NCBI GenBank assembly: GCA_008694505.1
Contig: VZDJ01000216.1
Span: 3,279,030 to 3,343,029, forward strand
DNA length: 64,000 nt
Reading direction: 5' to 3'
Origin: Cyanoderma ruficeps
Taxonomy: Eukaryota > Chordata > Aves > Passeriformes > Timaliidae
Part shown: positions 1 to 48,474 of the stretch, piece by piece
Numbering within the stretch: the first letter of the stretch is position 1
Layout of the letters: every line of letters starts with the position of its first letter
The notes under the pieces: generated by a model
Told to the model about the DNA's origin: nothing
Database searches by the model: none
Seen by the model: the letters and a program-made list of their open reading frames with translations, nothing else
Made by a program: the position numbers and the translations under genes

Positions 1-3000
1 TCCCCCTCTTCTAACCACTGTCTATGACTGAACATTGTGAAGACACAGCTGGAGGGGGGCTTGGTGCTTCACTTGCTGTGTGGGTGATGAAAGTGGGAAG
101 AAATCCCTGTCTTGGAGCTGGGGAACATGGGATTGTCCTGCCTCCTGATGAGGAAGGGGCTTTCTTGGGCTGAGTTTTGGCCTCCAAGCAGCAGCAGCCT
201 TTCCACTGCCTTCCCTTCCTCTTTGACTGTCAGCACAGGGGATGCTGAGTGCCAGGATCCTGGCTGTCCTCTGCTCTGGGAGAGGTGCTGCTTCACCTCT
301 GCTGTACAACTGTGATTTATTTTCAGAAGTAAAACCTGAGGTCTGACAAAGACCTCACAGCTTGGGCCAGCAATATGGGCTGTCCTAGGGAGAGGGCCTT
401 GCTGGCTGTCAACATCCAGACTAGGGCTAAATTAATTTCCCATAAATCTGAAATGCTCTGCCAGTTTCTCAGCTTCTCAGCATCTCTGCTGGAGTTACCT
501 GCTATTTACTTCCCTGAGGTCATAGATGTGCAATAGGTTTTGCAGAGGTGATGACCCAATCCCAGCCCCTCTTGTGTCAGCACCCAGAGCCTTTCCTTAT
601 TCTAGCTCTTGATGAAGGGCTTCTCTTGTGGCCCCAGGTGGCTTCAGCTGTCCCCAAGCCTCATCTGTCTCCAGCTGCAGGAAAGGCAGGGAGGAAGGAG
701 AGTTGGAGGCAAGAAGTCTCCTGGCTCTGTCCTGCTTTGTTTTGGGGCAGTGTGGGTGGTTCAGCCCCTCTGAGGAGGGGCTCTGCAGGCTCACAGAGAG
801 GCAGCAGGACTGTGCCAGCCTGGCCATGACTGGGTGCTGGGATGGCAGCAGGAGCTTCCCTGTGTCCAGCGCAGTGAGGTTGGAGCAAGTGCAGTTGCAC
901 ATGTGAGTGCTGAGCAAAGGGCTGGTCAGGAGGGAGCTGCCAGGGACAGTTGGATTTACGTGTTGGGAGAGTCACCAAAGCAGCAGTTTCTCTCTGCAAC
1001 CCATGGGGGCTTATGTGAAAAATGAAATTTCTGTCTATCTCCTTCCTTGCGCTTTCTCATCTCCGCCAACGGAGCTGAAGATGGGAGAGGATTTTTTCCC
1101 TATATTTAGCTTTGGAGAAATTGCTATAACTAATCGGCTTTAGGATTCTGCTTCTCTCTTTTATTTTATCTTTTTCTGTCACTAAGACCTTGTCATGTGG
1201 CTGTGGAGTGCAGCTCGCTGGCTCTCTGTTTGCTGGGCTTTCATGCAGTCAATTAATAACCCGTAAAAATAACACCTCCAGCTGTTCCACTTGCAGCTGC
1301 CAGGCTGGAGTCTAATTATGGGGCCTTGAATCCCAAATCCTGCTTTGCATGTAAAAGTGCCAGTGAATAGGAAGAGGCAGAGGAGATGGCAATGCAAAAA
1401 AGGAATGTGGTTTGGGGTCTATTTTTAGCCTTTTCAAGCCAAATGTAAAAAGACCCTTAGGCTGCTTGTGTCCTGCTGAATGTGATCACATGCACAACAT
1501 TGTTCCCATGGCAAAGCGCAGCAGCCAGGGTGGGTTGGGGGTTATTTTTGGCAATTAACTTGCCTACATTACAAACCTCCTTCTGGGTTAGTTTGCACAG
1601 TGCCGTGTTGTGGCTCACATCCATGTGCTAATGGGTTTATTGCAATCAGCTCCAGTTCTCTCTGTGTTCCTGAACGTGCCAGTGCAGTGGTGGGGAGGGG
1701 GGCACACAGCTGCTCACCCAGGGCATCTCACAGAGTGGTTGGTGGTAAAGGGGTGCTCAGCCTCCCTCAAAAAGTCCTTTCCTGCTGACTGTGACACAAA
1801 ATGAATTTAGCTGGGGCTCTGGTGGATAGGTGATGGTGTCCCTCTCATATCATCCTGCCTGTTGTGCACCCTCATCTGCTTTCCAAGCTGGATGTCGTCT
1901 CTGGGTGAACTGCTGGGCAGATTTGTCCTCTGCTTCTCTGGAGCCTCTGCTGGGCTGGTTCTGCCTCAACTCCCACCACTGCCATATTGACCTGCCTCTT
2001 GCCTCCTCCTGGGTGCTCCAGAAAACTCTCTTCTTGCTCCCCACACAAGTGGTGAAGCAAAGGCCCACAAGGGCCCAGGTGCATGCGGGGTGTTGGGGAT
2101 GGGGCACAAGGAAATCATTGAGCTCGTTTCCAGTCTCTGTCCAGGGAGTTGTCTGGGGGCATTTCAGTCCTTTCCATCACTGGGCTCTTGTTTAATTCAG
2201 ACTCAGCCTGATTCTGACCAAAAGCAAATCAAACAGCTCTTCATTAGATAATTTAAATACTTAGTGGTCATACATTAGTCTGTAGCCACCAGTTTGAAAC
2301 CATGGCTGCAAATAGGCTTCCTGTGCTGAAGACCATCCCCTTTGTCAAAACAAGTTATTTGGAGACTGATACTGAAACCTGCCCTCAGAAAAAACTGACA
2401 CCTCCCACTTGCACAGGGGTTGCAGAGCCACCCCTGTGATCATGCCACCTCTTCCCTGTCTCCTCTGACAATCACCAGAGCCAGGAGGTGTTAAACATCT
2501 TCTCTCTCAGCCCTTGGGGGATGGAGCCACACTCTCAGAGGAAGCTCCGCTATGAGTTCTCTTAACCAGGGACAGAGGATGTTGTCAATCCATCCAGCCT
2601 TGCCTGGCAAAGAGATTGCAAACGTGGCTTTCCATCACGCGCTACATTAGCCAAATTAATTCCGGGACAGCCAGCCAGCGGTGCTCCAGGCCGAGACAGA
2701 TTAATGCTGCAGCCGTGTCAGAATCAGCAGAGCTGCTGCCTGCACCGTGCCAGCTCCCCGGCTGCAGCCAGCCCTCTGCTCAGCCGTGCCCTCCGCCTCA
2801 CACCTCTCCGGAGCGCTGAACTCGGCAATCACTGACACAGACAATTCAATTGGAAGGAACATCTGTCTCGGAATTGTGCTCCCATTCAGGCTGCCGCTGC
2901 CGCCACAGGGTGACATTTTTCATGCGTCTTGCCTGCTTTCTTTAATCTCCTAAACACAGGCACGCCTGTGGAGCACAGGAAGGTTCCTCCCCCGTGAGAA

Positions 3001-6000
3001 GGAGAAAGAAATTAGCCAGCAGATCGAGCGTGTACAGCAAATAATGAGATTGCCTTGGATACAGGACTGGAATTCATGCAAAGCATGATGCTGATCGGAG
3101 ACGATAAGCAGCATTTCTGGGGTCTGCAAACAGCGTCATGAAACTTGCGTTTCTCAAGTTCTGAGACACGCGGGGACGAAGGCTGCCAGCACAGGCCTGA
3201 TCCACAGACTGCAAGTTAAAAAATAAACCCTAAAATAGCAATACTGGTAGTTATTTTGGTGTGCAAGTGCCTCATAATGCCTCGTTTTCCTCCAGGCACA
3301 GGAATAAGCTGTACAGACACAGGCACTGTGATGCTGGAGGAGCAGCAGTCACAAAGGCATCTTGTCCTGACCGAGCTCCACTGAAAGGTGCTGTGTTTGC
3401 CCACAGGGTGCAGACCCAGCTCTAGTGGAGTCAGTGTGTCCTTTAAAAGGAGATGGGTTTGTGCAATACTTTTAATAGTAAGCGTTTCTTGTTACTTCTC
3501 TTGTATTAAAAAAAAATAATAATTATCAACATGTTAGAGGCAAATAGGGACAAAGTCTCTACCTGGTGAGTGACCCAGCTGATTGATTCAGAGCTTGTTG
3601 AAGCAGCTGAGAGTATTGGTACTGTCAGACACATTAAAAGGAGGGATGGTAAACAGCCTTTTTTATTTTTATAGGAAATTTACTCATCGTTTCTGATGAG
3701 CCTTTGGCTGAGACTCCTATTTTTCTAAGAAATGAGTGATCAGATCCTGGCAGTGTTTTAAGTCATTTAAGAGACAACAGGAAACAGGCTGTTCCCTGGG
3801 AGGCAGGTACCAGGCAGCTCCCAGGCAGTGGCACACGGACACAAAGGCTGTTTCCAAAGGCAAGCAGAAAAGATGGACATTCCCACTGTCCCAGTGAACC
3901 CTTCCTCACTCACAACTCCAGCTCCCTCTATTATGAGCTTTACATCTTCAGCATCAATTAAACACCTCAGCAAATTAGTTATTATTCATGTGATTATCAC
4001 TTTATTCCCTTTACCTTTATTTCCTTTACTGGAAAGAAGGTCATGAGGGTGAGTTCTCTTTAACCTGTGCCACCTCCTGAGGTCTGAGGGATAAAATAAC
4101 CTGGTGGGAGACCCAGAGGGTGTCTCCTGCTCCTCACAGTCCTCTGAGAAAACACTGCTATCAGGCTTTTTAGGTGTTACAAACATCCAACACGGGTGCT
4201 GGAATAAATGCTGGATCCGATTCTTCATCCAGAATATCCACTCCACCAGCTCCTCATATTTAATTATCTCTGTACGAGCAGCCCCCCCTGCACCACCTGC
4301 TCACTTTCGTTTTAGCATTGCACGGCTTCTGAGCAGTGACACGGAACTCAAGGCAGGGAGCCTTGGATGGGTACGGGCTTTGCAGGGAGAGAATGGGAAT
4401 AAGGGCTGGGACATGTGCCACAAGCTCATCCTGACTCATCTATTTTATGAATCGGGACTTGGTCCTATTTGCTAATGTTTGTCTGCGTAACCTTTGCTGT
4501 CAATGGGGCCGGTGCTCTGATGTCAGCTGCTGGACTCCGAGCGCTGGCAGCTGGTGTCCCTGGCCAGCTCCCAGCCTACAATTCAATTTTCCTACCAGTC
4601 ACTTGAGAAGACAGGAAAAAACATGTTTCTGCCTGTTTGTGGCATCAAGACATAAAGGGCTCCAGTCTACAAGGTCGTTTAAGGCTTTTCTACGGGAAAG
4701 CTCAGATAAATCAAATAGTGGTATAAAGTTAATACAGCTCCACTTATGGTGCAATAAACTACAGTAAACTAAAGCTGGTTTAATCCTGAATAAAAATCTC
4801 ATCATGGAGTGTATCACCTTCTAGGTATCATCTATTAACATCCCCTCTCTGAACACAAGCCAGTCTGGAGACATTTTATCCTTGTCCCAATCTTGTGAAT
4901 AGTGGAAAACTACTGCAGAGCTAAAAGGCAGGAATACCTGCAAATAAGGGAACCACCAGGAAGGGAGGAGCTCTGCTCTCCTTTCTCATACCGACTTACC
5001 GTGTGACTTTTCCTATGGCATTTTATGAGCTTCATATTGGGATTACTAGTGTCTTCCCTGCCATTATGACGGGCTTTAAGGTCTCCAGATATGTGGAGAA
5101 TTTTTTTCTCCTGTTCACTGTTTTCCCAGTACGGGCTGTCCAGGGAGCTTATAGAAGTATGTACAACAGTAATGGATGGGCACGTTCGGGTCTGTGTCCG
5201 GAGGGCTGAACTTAGGGGTCACAGTTACTTTTAAGAGAAGAGGGGTGAAGGAATTCACACATCCTCACACCCAGCTTTACCTGTTTGTCTCTCCCTAGAC
5301 TGACAAGGGAAAGCAAAAACGGTGACACATAGTGAAATACATTAAATAAAAACTGTGCAAACCAGAATCAATGTCCCCAGGGCACAACTCTGTTCCATTA
5401 ACTGTTTGTCACTCATCATGCTTATTATTATTTCCATCATGCTGGCAGTGTTGTCATTTGGGACCATTTCCATGGCTTTAAAGGTTTAGGAAGCAGGTAT
5501 TTATTTCAATGCAGCCAGTAGTACATAAAAAATTCCACTGACTCAGACGGGACTGATTTGTAAGGGAACAGCTCTTGAACCATTTCAGTGTGTCTGAACC
5601 CAAACTCTCATCCCTTTTCCACACATTTTAATAAATGTATGGCTTAGCAGCAAGACCTTGAGTGAACACGTTCTGTCTTGTCATGAACTGCTGACAATCT
5701 CCTTTCTTTAGCACAACAGCTCTGAAGATGAGACTTGATGGACAGTAAGAAGTCAGGATCACTTCACTTCTCTTCACGGCCTGGGATGCAAACAAAAGAA
5801 GCCAGAGCAAGTTCCTGCCTGTTGAAATTCCTGGAGCTTGAGCTGCATTCCAGCACGGCTGAATCTTTTCTCATATGCATCAGCCCTGCACTGCTCCCAA
5901 GCAACTGCACTTGCAGTTAGTTATTATTAATAGTAAAGGATTGACTACCAATAGTTCTCATTAATTTCCATGGCAATATTGCCTGAATCAAGATAACAGT

Positions 6001-7339
6001 TGCTTCGAGTTGTGTAACTGAAGTTCCTAAGGTGAAGGAATGCAATCCAGGGAAAGTGCTCCGATGGAGGGAAGTGACCGACCTTGCATAACCTCCCTAA
6101 GACCAAACTTCCCTTCATATCTAGCAGGCTGTGTTCCTAATTTTCCAAAACTATGGAATGATTTGCACTTTTAGCCTGTGTCCTCTGGGCTTCAGTCTCC
6201 AGCATGCCTCACAGCTTTCCTGAAACATTTCACCCACACATTTATTCATTATATTCCTCCTAATGATGGAAGCTGGAGCTTCCATAAGAGATGATGTAAC
6301 AGGAAAATAAACAACAGTAGAAAAATTTAAACCCATATTACTTTCCTCTTCTTAGTCTATTTTGCTAAGATTGTTGTTTCTGCAGAAAACAGCTGAGACT
6401 ATGACTGATTTAGACATTAAATTATGGATTTTCACTCTATCATTAAACTCCAAATACCTTTAAAAGTCCAAATAAAGCTTTTCTGGTTACCTGGCCATTT
6501 GGTGAGGTAGAATAGAGGCAGTCAGTAAGAATTAAAACATTTTCAGAATCTGAAGAGGGAAATGTTATGAACAAAGAGGAATCTGAGTGGGTGTAAATTC
6601 CTCACCCTGCTATGCCGGTAGGATTATATCTCAGGCTTTCAGAGCAGGAAAAGGATGTTGCAGGCATAATGGCATGGAATATCAATCAGATAACCAAATC
6701 CAATTACAGTTAACTAGTTAACTCCTGCTACATGAAGGCAACTGGCCAAGTGCCACAACAGAAATGAGATTCAGAAGAACAATTTCTCAACACATCAAAC
6801 AACTTCTTGTAAGGACTAGTTCAGATCAGGCAAGAGGCTGTGCTTGACTAACTTTAAAAGACACGAGGTTTCTGTAAGAAAGAATGGTAGCTTAATCCCT
6901 CATTAGTGGTAACCACCAACTCAGTCTTCCCAGGGAAAGAATTGCATCAAAATGTCAGGACACGACTCTGAATTTTAGTAAATTTATATTCTGAGGGAGT
7001 GAGCCATTAATAAAAGATACTGTGGGTAAACAAAATGTCTCAGTGCAGCTGAAGGGAGCAGAGACATTGGTTCCTATCTTTCAAGTCCTTATTTAAACAC
7101 AGTTTGTGATACTCTTGTACTGTAAAAACCACCATTGTACTTCTTGCTTTTAGTACATAACAGTTATGCCACACATGGTGTGAGACAGAGCTCTTTGAGG
7201 CATCCCAGACTGCAAATACCCTGAGCTGGGTTGTTATAAATAAGCCTCGTATATTAATTTGTGCACGAGAAATTAAAGAATTGCAGGCAGAAAAAAGAGC
7301 ATTGCTAGAGTCACCAGAGGAAAAGCCCGGGCTGAGGAA
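1..7339. other. Non-coding 5' flank, no gene recognised
   Basis: I see no coding exon here. All open frames are short, overlap on both strands and resemble no family I know. Base composition is AT-leaning and CpG-poor, apart from a more CpG-rich block near 2.6-3.1 kb that is listed separately. In human the upstream neighbour of SEC14L1 is MGAT5B and a small non-coding host gene lies between them. I could not recognise a counterpart of either from the sequence. Confidence 0.6.
2600..3130. promoter_or_regulatory. Candidate conserved non-coding element or enhancer
   Basis: This block stands out from its flanks. It has scattered CpGs, homeodomain-type cores (two ATTA-containing motifs near 2647-2661), long mixed-complexity sequence without repeats, and no open frame of note. 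That look is typical of constrained regulatory DNA about 6 kb upstream of a CpG-island promoter. It is pattern recognition only: no alignment was possible, and it could be neutral sequence of slightly higher GC. Confidence 0.2.
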
Positions 7340-7876
7340 TGTCGACAGCAATCTACAAATGAAAAGGAGGACCTCAGCTAAGCCAACATCGGCCAAATCG
7401 CTGAGCCATCAGCTCCGAGACAGCTCCGGCTCCCCAATAGACATCTTTCTGTCTAGCGGAGGAACCCCACTCCGAACCTCAATATGATTTAAAGTTAATC
7501 CGCAGTTAATCCGCAGACACTATTCTGATTCCACTCAGGAAGAAGTTTGAATCCCAAAAGGAGGACCCATGAATATCATAATCCTACCACAGACAAAGGA
7601 AATCCCTGCCTCAAGGAAAATAAAAAGTATAAAAACTGGACTCTAAAAGCAGAACGTCAGAGCGAATGACAGAAGATTTGGTACCGGCCAGCCCCGTATT
7701 CGTTTCCCAGATTCGGACGAATCTTTTCTTTATTGTGGCTTTGATTTATTGTGGTTTTATCCTGATGTAGCTGTGTTTTTGTTGTGTTTTTATTTATTTT
7801 CTATATTTTTACTCGCGATAGCAAGAAAATAAATTTTATTTTTCTTAATTCCGGTTTGTTTCACCTTATTTATAAC
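7340..7876 (+). mobile_element. CpG-rich insert, possibly an LTR remnant
   Basis: CpG dinucleotides are frequent across this stretch, while the flanks are nearly free of them, which suggests a relatively recent insertion that has not yet decayed. It has a TATA-like GTATAAAAA near 7628, an AATAAA near 7828, and a T-rich tail ending in a TATAACA-type end near 7876. Promoter-like and polyadenylation-like signals in that order fit a solo LTR read on the + strand. An 11-bp unit (TTAATCCGCAG) is duplicated at 7495-7516. I cannot define the 5' boundary or a target-site duplication, so family and even class are uncertain. Confidence 0.3.
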
Positions 7877-8289
7877 ATGGGTGAATGCTGATTACGGAGA
7901 CAGAGGAGAGGCTGAAAGATGCTCCAGCAGTGATCGAGGTGGGTCCCTGAGCTCCCACAGCACCATGGCCCTGGAGCACCGTGCTGTGCCATTGCCCTAA
8001 GCTGACCTTACCCCTGATGGTGCCTGAAACATGCCCAGAGCCCCCCAGGCCCCAGCCATGAGGGGCGTGGGACAACAGGATGCTCAGAGGGCTGAGGGGA
8101 TGGGAGGTACCTGCAGAAGGTGCCACGTCCCCCTGTCCCTGCCCTCCTGCACTCAGGGTGTGTGTACACGACTCTGTGTGTTTGAGGGGGACTCTGCCCC
8201 TCTGCTCCACTCAGGTGCGACCCCGCCTGGAACACTCTGGGGCTCCTGCACAGGACATGGCCCTGTTGGAGCGAGTACAGAGGAGGAAC

Positions 8290-8400
8290 CAAGATGTTTG
8301 GAGGGTTGGAACACTTCTGATATGAGGAAAGGCTGGGAGAATTGAGATTGTTCAGCCTGGAGAAGATTTGGGATGACCGAATTGCAGCTATTACTATTAT
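8290..8400 (+). mobile_element. CR1 LINE fragment (sense, end of ORF2)
   Basis: The stretch around GAGGAAAGGCTGGGAGAATT and the following 'TTCAGCCTGGAGAAGA' matches the well-known end of the avian CR1 reverse-transcriptase ORF. The fragment is broken off at about 8400, where an oppositely oriented CR1 piece begins. It is decayed and non-functional. Confidence 0.75.
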
Positions 8401-8408
8401 TATTCTTC

Positions 8409-8655
8409 CAATACAGAATCACAGAATCTGCTGAGTTGGAAGTGACCCACCAGGATCATTGATTCAAACTCCTGGCCCTATGGAGGACACTCCAAGAATC
8501 CCATCACGTGAGAGCATTGTCCAAATGCTCCTTGATCTCAGATGGGCTCAGTGCTGTGAACACCTCCCTGAGGAGCCTGTTTCAGTGCTCAGCCACCCTC
8601 CGGGTGAAAAACTTTTCCTTATATCCAACCTAAACCTCATGCTGCTCCTGAAGGA
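8409..8655 (-). mobile_element. CR1 LINE 3' fragment (antisense)
   Basis: It opens with the reverse complement of the CR1 terminal octamer region (AGAATCACAGAATC). It continues with the familiar antisense CR1 body: the 'GAGAGCATTGTCCAAATGCT' type block, the 'GAGCCTGTTTCAGTGCTCAG' block and the 'GGGTGAAAAACTTTTCCTTA' block. The orientation is opposite to the fragments on both sides, so it appears to have inserted into older CR1 sequence. Confidence 0.8.
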
Positions 8656-8873
8656 GGCCTAGAAGAAAGATGGGGGGAAGAGTATTTACCAGGGCACAAT
8701 GACAGAGAGGAGGTTTAGATTTGTTCAGTCATCATTCCTGGAAAGTTTAAAGAGAAGACTGAATGTGGCACGTAGTGCCATGGTTCAACTGGCAAGGTGG
8801 TGTTAGGTCATAGGTTGGACTCGGTGATCTCAAGGGTCTTTTCCATCCTAACTGATCCTGTGATTCTGTGATT
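8656..8873 (+). mobile_element. CR1 LINE 3' fragment (sense)
   Basis: It resumes the sense CR1 sequence after the antisense piece, at the 'GGCCTAGAAGAAAG' block. It ends in the typical 3' terminus: a 'GGTTGGACTCGGTGATCTC' block followed by 'CCTGTGATTCTGTGAT'. It may be the distal half of the element split at about 8400. Confidence 0.75.
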
Positions 8874-9070
8874 AGAGATCTGGAAGAAATTCTTTGTGAG
8901 GGTGGTGAGGTAGAAGAACACAGCAGCTGAGGCTGCCCCATTTCTGCAAGTGTTCAAGGGCACGCTGGACAGTGCTCGAAGCAATCCGGTCCCGTGCAAG
9001 CTGCCCATCCCCACGGCAGGGTGTGAAACTGGACGGCCCTTCGGATTCTTTCCCACCCGAACCATCCCAC
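8874..9070 (+). mobile_element. CR1 LINE 3' fragment (sense), abutting the promoter
   Basis: This is a second sense CR1 3' piece. It starts with 'AGATCTGGAAGAAATTCTTT' and keeps the 'GTGAGGGTGGTGAGG' and 'GTTCAAGGGCACGCTGGACA' blocks. It ends in a GC-shifted version of the usual 'TTCCCACCCGAACCAT' terminus. Its end lies only about 55 bp from the NRF1-type site of the CpG island. Later parts have gained CpGs relative to usual copies, consistent with absorption into the unmethylated island. Confidence 0.7.
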
Positions 9071-9124
9071 CACCGCACAGCCGTCTCTCCCCTCACGGCT
9101 GCCGGGCACCCCGCGCCTCCCACC

Positions 9125-9134
9125 GCGCATGCGC
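9125..9134. promoter_or_regulatory. Palindromic NRF1-type binding site
   Basis: The ten bases GCGCATGCGC are a perfect match to the NRF1 consensus palindrome, flanked directly by an Sp1-type GC box. NRF1 sites of this kind are usually close to the start site of housekeeping and mitochondria-related genes. Occupancy is inferred from sequence alone. Confidence 0.6.
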
Positions 9135-9189
9135 CCCGCCCGTCCCCGCCCCCGGCAGCGCGCAGGCGCCGGGCCCGCCCCCGCCCGGC

Positions 9190-9282
9190 ACCGCGAACGA
9201 CGGGCGGCGGCGCCCGCGCCCCTCCCGCGCAGGACGGCGCTGCCCCGGCGGCATGAGGGGAGAGCGCGGCCGGCTCCGAGCG
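9190..9282 (+). other. Predicted non-coding first exon of SEC14L1 (3' end at 9282)
   Basis: A consensus donor, GAGCG|GTAAGG, stands at 9282/9283 inside the CpG island. The next downstream acceptor with a good tract precedes the start-codon exon at 11056. This gives a 1,773-bp intron 1. The 5' end is unknown and the start given is only nominal. SEC14L1 in mammals uses several alternative 5' untranslated exons, so other first exons may lie outside the window or in the second CpG-rich block at about 10.1 kb. Confidence 0.45.
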
Positions 9283-9451
9283 GTAAGGGCGGCAGGGAGC
9301 CTCCCGGGGCTCCCGCCAGCGCCCCGCGTCCCACAGCCCCGCCGCCCTGCCCCGCGGCAACTTTCCCATTGTCCGCCCGCTCCCCGCCGGCTCCTCTCAG
9401 CGCTGGCTGCGGGGAGCCCCGAAGAGCGGTCGGCGCTGCCCGTGGTGGAGG

Positions 9452-9520
9452 GGGGTGGTGGTGATGGTAATGGTGGTGGTGGTGATGATAATGGTGGTGG
9501 TGGTGATGGGGATGGTGGGG
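9452..9520 (+). repeat. Trinucleotide microsatellite (GGT/GAT)n
   Basis: About 70 bp of GGT units interspersed with GAT and AAT triplets, in intron 1 just 3' of exon 1. Both strands stay open through it, which creates spurious glycine/valine- or histidine-rich open frames that are not genes. Confidence 0.85.
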
Positions 9521-9599
9521 CGAGGGTCGCGGTCTCGGGCGGGTCACGGCGGCGCCGCGGCCGCTGCGCTCCAGCCGCCCCGGGCAGGCGGCTCTGGCC

Positions 9600-9915
9600 G
9601 GGTCCCTTCGGGGCAGCGCGGGGCTGTCACAGGTGTCCCGTCCCCTCCTGGAGTGTCCCGGAACCCTCCGGGGCAGCGCGGGGCTGTCACCGGTGTCCCT
9701 TCATTCCGTCCTCTCCCGGAGCGTCCCGGATCCCTCCGGAGCAGCGCGGGGCTGTCACAGGTGTCCGTTCCCCTCCCGGGGTGTCTCGGTCGCTGCGGGG
9801 CTGTCATCGCTGTCCCGTCCCCTCCCGGGGTGTCCCGGATCCCTCCGGGATTGCTCAGGGCTGTCACAGGTGTCCCCCCATCCCGTCCCCTCCCGGGGTG
9901 TCCCGGTTCCGCTGC
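9600..9915. repeat. GC-rich minisatellite in intron 1
   Basis: About five imperfect units share the core GGGCTGTCAC (cores at 9621, 9681, 9748, 9798 and 9858) followed by a GGTGTCCC / CCTCCCGG / GTGTCCCGG segment. Spacing varies between 50 and 67 bp with a mode of 60. The array extends the CpG island in the 3' direction. Long open frames across it arise from the repeat and its CpG-rich composition. Confidence 0.8.
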
Positions 9916-10074
9916 GGCGGGAGGAACACGGAGTTTCTTTGTTGTGTAACTCTTTTTGTCCGGGGATTAGAGAGGGTTTGCGGCTCTTTGTGCTGATTCG
10001 GGTGGTTTTTGTTTGTTTGGGTTTTTAAAAAAAAAAAAAAATACGGGGTAGTCATGGGTAAATTCTTCTCGGGG

Positions 10075-10205
10075 CTGGGATGTCGGAGAACTTTCCTGTG
10101 GCTCGGGGGGTTGTTCTTGGCTCCGGCCGGGGCCGGGGAGCCGCCGAGCCGCGCTGCCCCGGCTCCGGGGCCGGGAGCGCTCCCGCAGCGCCTTTCGGGC
10201 AGAAA
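10075..10205. promoter_or_regulatory. Second CpG-rich block in intron 1
   Basis: After an AT-rich spacer with an A14 run (about 10027-10041), GC content rises again. The block contains repeated CCGGGGCCGGGG-like tracts around 10125-10175 that could form G-quadruplexes. It could be an alternative promoter, an alternative first exon or merely the edge of the island. I see no convincing donor to choose among these. Confidence 0.35.
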
Positions 10206-11084
10206 AGTGAAGCCAACTCGCTGTAGCAAACCCATTTCTCGCTAAAATGAACCTGGCTTGCAGCCCACGATTCATATCCGAGTGCTATTGCCAGAATTTT
10301 TCAATAAACGTAAATTGCGGTCGAGAGAGTTCGGGTCAAGCACTTCGCTGGGTAGAGCAGGCACGAAGCCTTTGGAGTAATTCCCCTCCGTGCTGCCAGT
10401 GAATCTTTTCTGGCTGCAGTGTGGAATTTCTCTCGAAGTTTTTTTCCCCATCTATCTCATAAGTTTCTCTCTCAAAAGTTTAAATTCTTTTGGGGATGAT
10501 CAAGGAATGCCTTTGATCCATCAGTGTACTTTAGTAATCCATTTTTTCCCCCTTCTTTCTGCAAACAAGCATTTTAAACACTTTTTTAAAAACCTCTTTT
10601 TGTGCTTTCTGTATTTCTTTCTTGTTTTTTTTTCCCTGCTCAGTCCCTGCTCTGAGTAGGGCAGCCCACATACTGTGCTGGGGGACAGGGAAATGCTTCT
10701 CTGCCTGTCGCTGGGATGTGTCAGTGTTTGGTTCTCAGCAGCAGCACAGGAAGTGTCACCATCCTGACAAAGAGTCATCAAATATGGTGAAGATTTGTTA
10801 CTAAAAGTGGACTGAAAATGTGCTAATTTTATGTTGTCCTTGGAAGAAATGACAAGTCAGTTCTGCCAGAAATACATATATATACATATATATAGCTTTT
10901 CAGGGCCCCTGTTGGGTCTTAAAAAAGGTTGTCAAGGAATTGTGAAGGATTTCCTGTGGAATTGCTAGCGTGGTACCACGCACAGACTAATTGTAAGAGA
11001 AAATTGAAAATGGCTTCCTACGTCTGACAGATGGTTTTAAACATTTCTTTTTCAGGTTTGAGTTGATCTCACTAAACTGCAACC

Positions 11085-48474
<37,390 letters not shown>

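Larger units (their letters stand above)
9085..9620. promoter_or_regulatory. CpG-island promoter of SEC14L1
   Basis: The stretch is very GC-rich with dense CpG and several GC boxes (CCCCGCCC and GGGCGG types), especially at 9134-9200. There is no TATA box. It lies just upstream of and over the predicted first exon, whose donor is at 9283, and 1.5-2 kb before the start codon exon. This fits a constitutive, dispersed-start promoter. A divergent transcript is possible, as for many CpG islands, but nothing in the sequence identifies one. Confidence 0.75.
9253..11061 (+). other. Predicted spliced upstream ORF in the 5' UTR (11 codons)
   Basis: An ATG at 9253 in the predicted first exon reads ten codons to the donor at 9282. 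Joined to exon 2 it takes one more codon and stops at TGA (11059-11061). The coded peptide is M-R-G-E-R-G-R-L-R-A-V. The stop lies 23 nt before the SEC14L1 start codon. It would be a small translation-modulating uORF if exon 1 really starts upstream of 9253 and splices as drawn. Confidence 0.3.

Noticed and set aside
8950..9996. 348-codon open frame on the + strand over the CpG island
   Set aside because: It runs through a CR1 end, the promoter, a GGT microsatellite and a minisatellite. Frames on both strands are equally open because stop codons are rare in such GC-rich DNA. No domain or conserved motif is visible.
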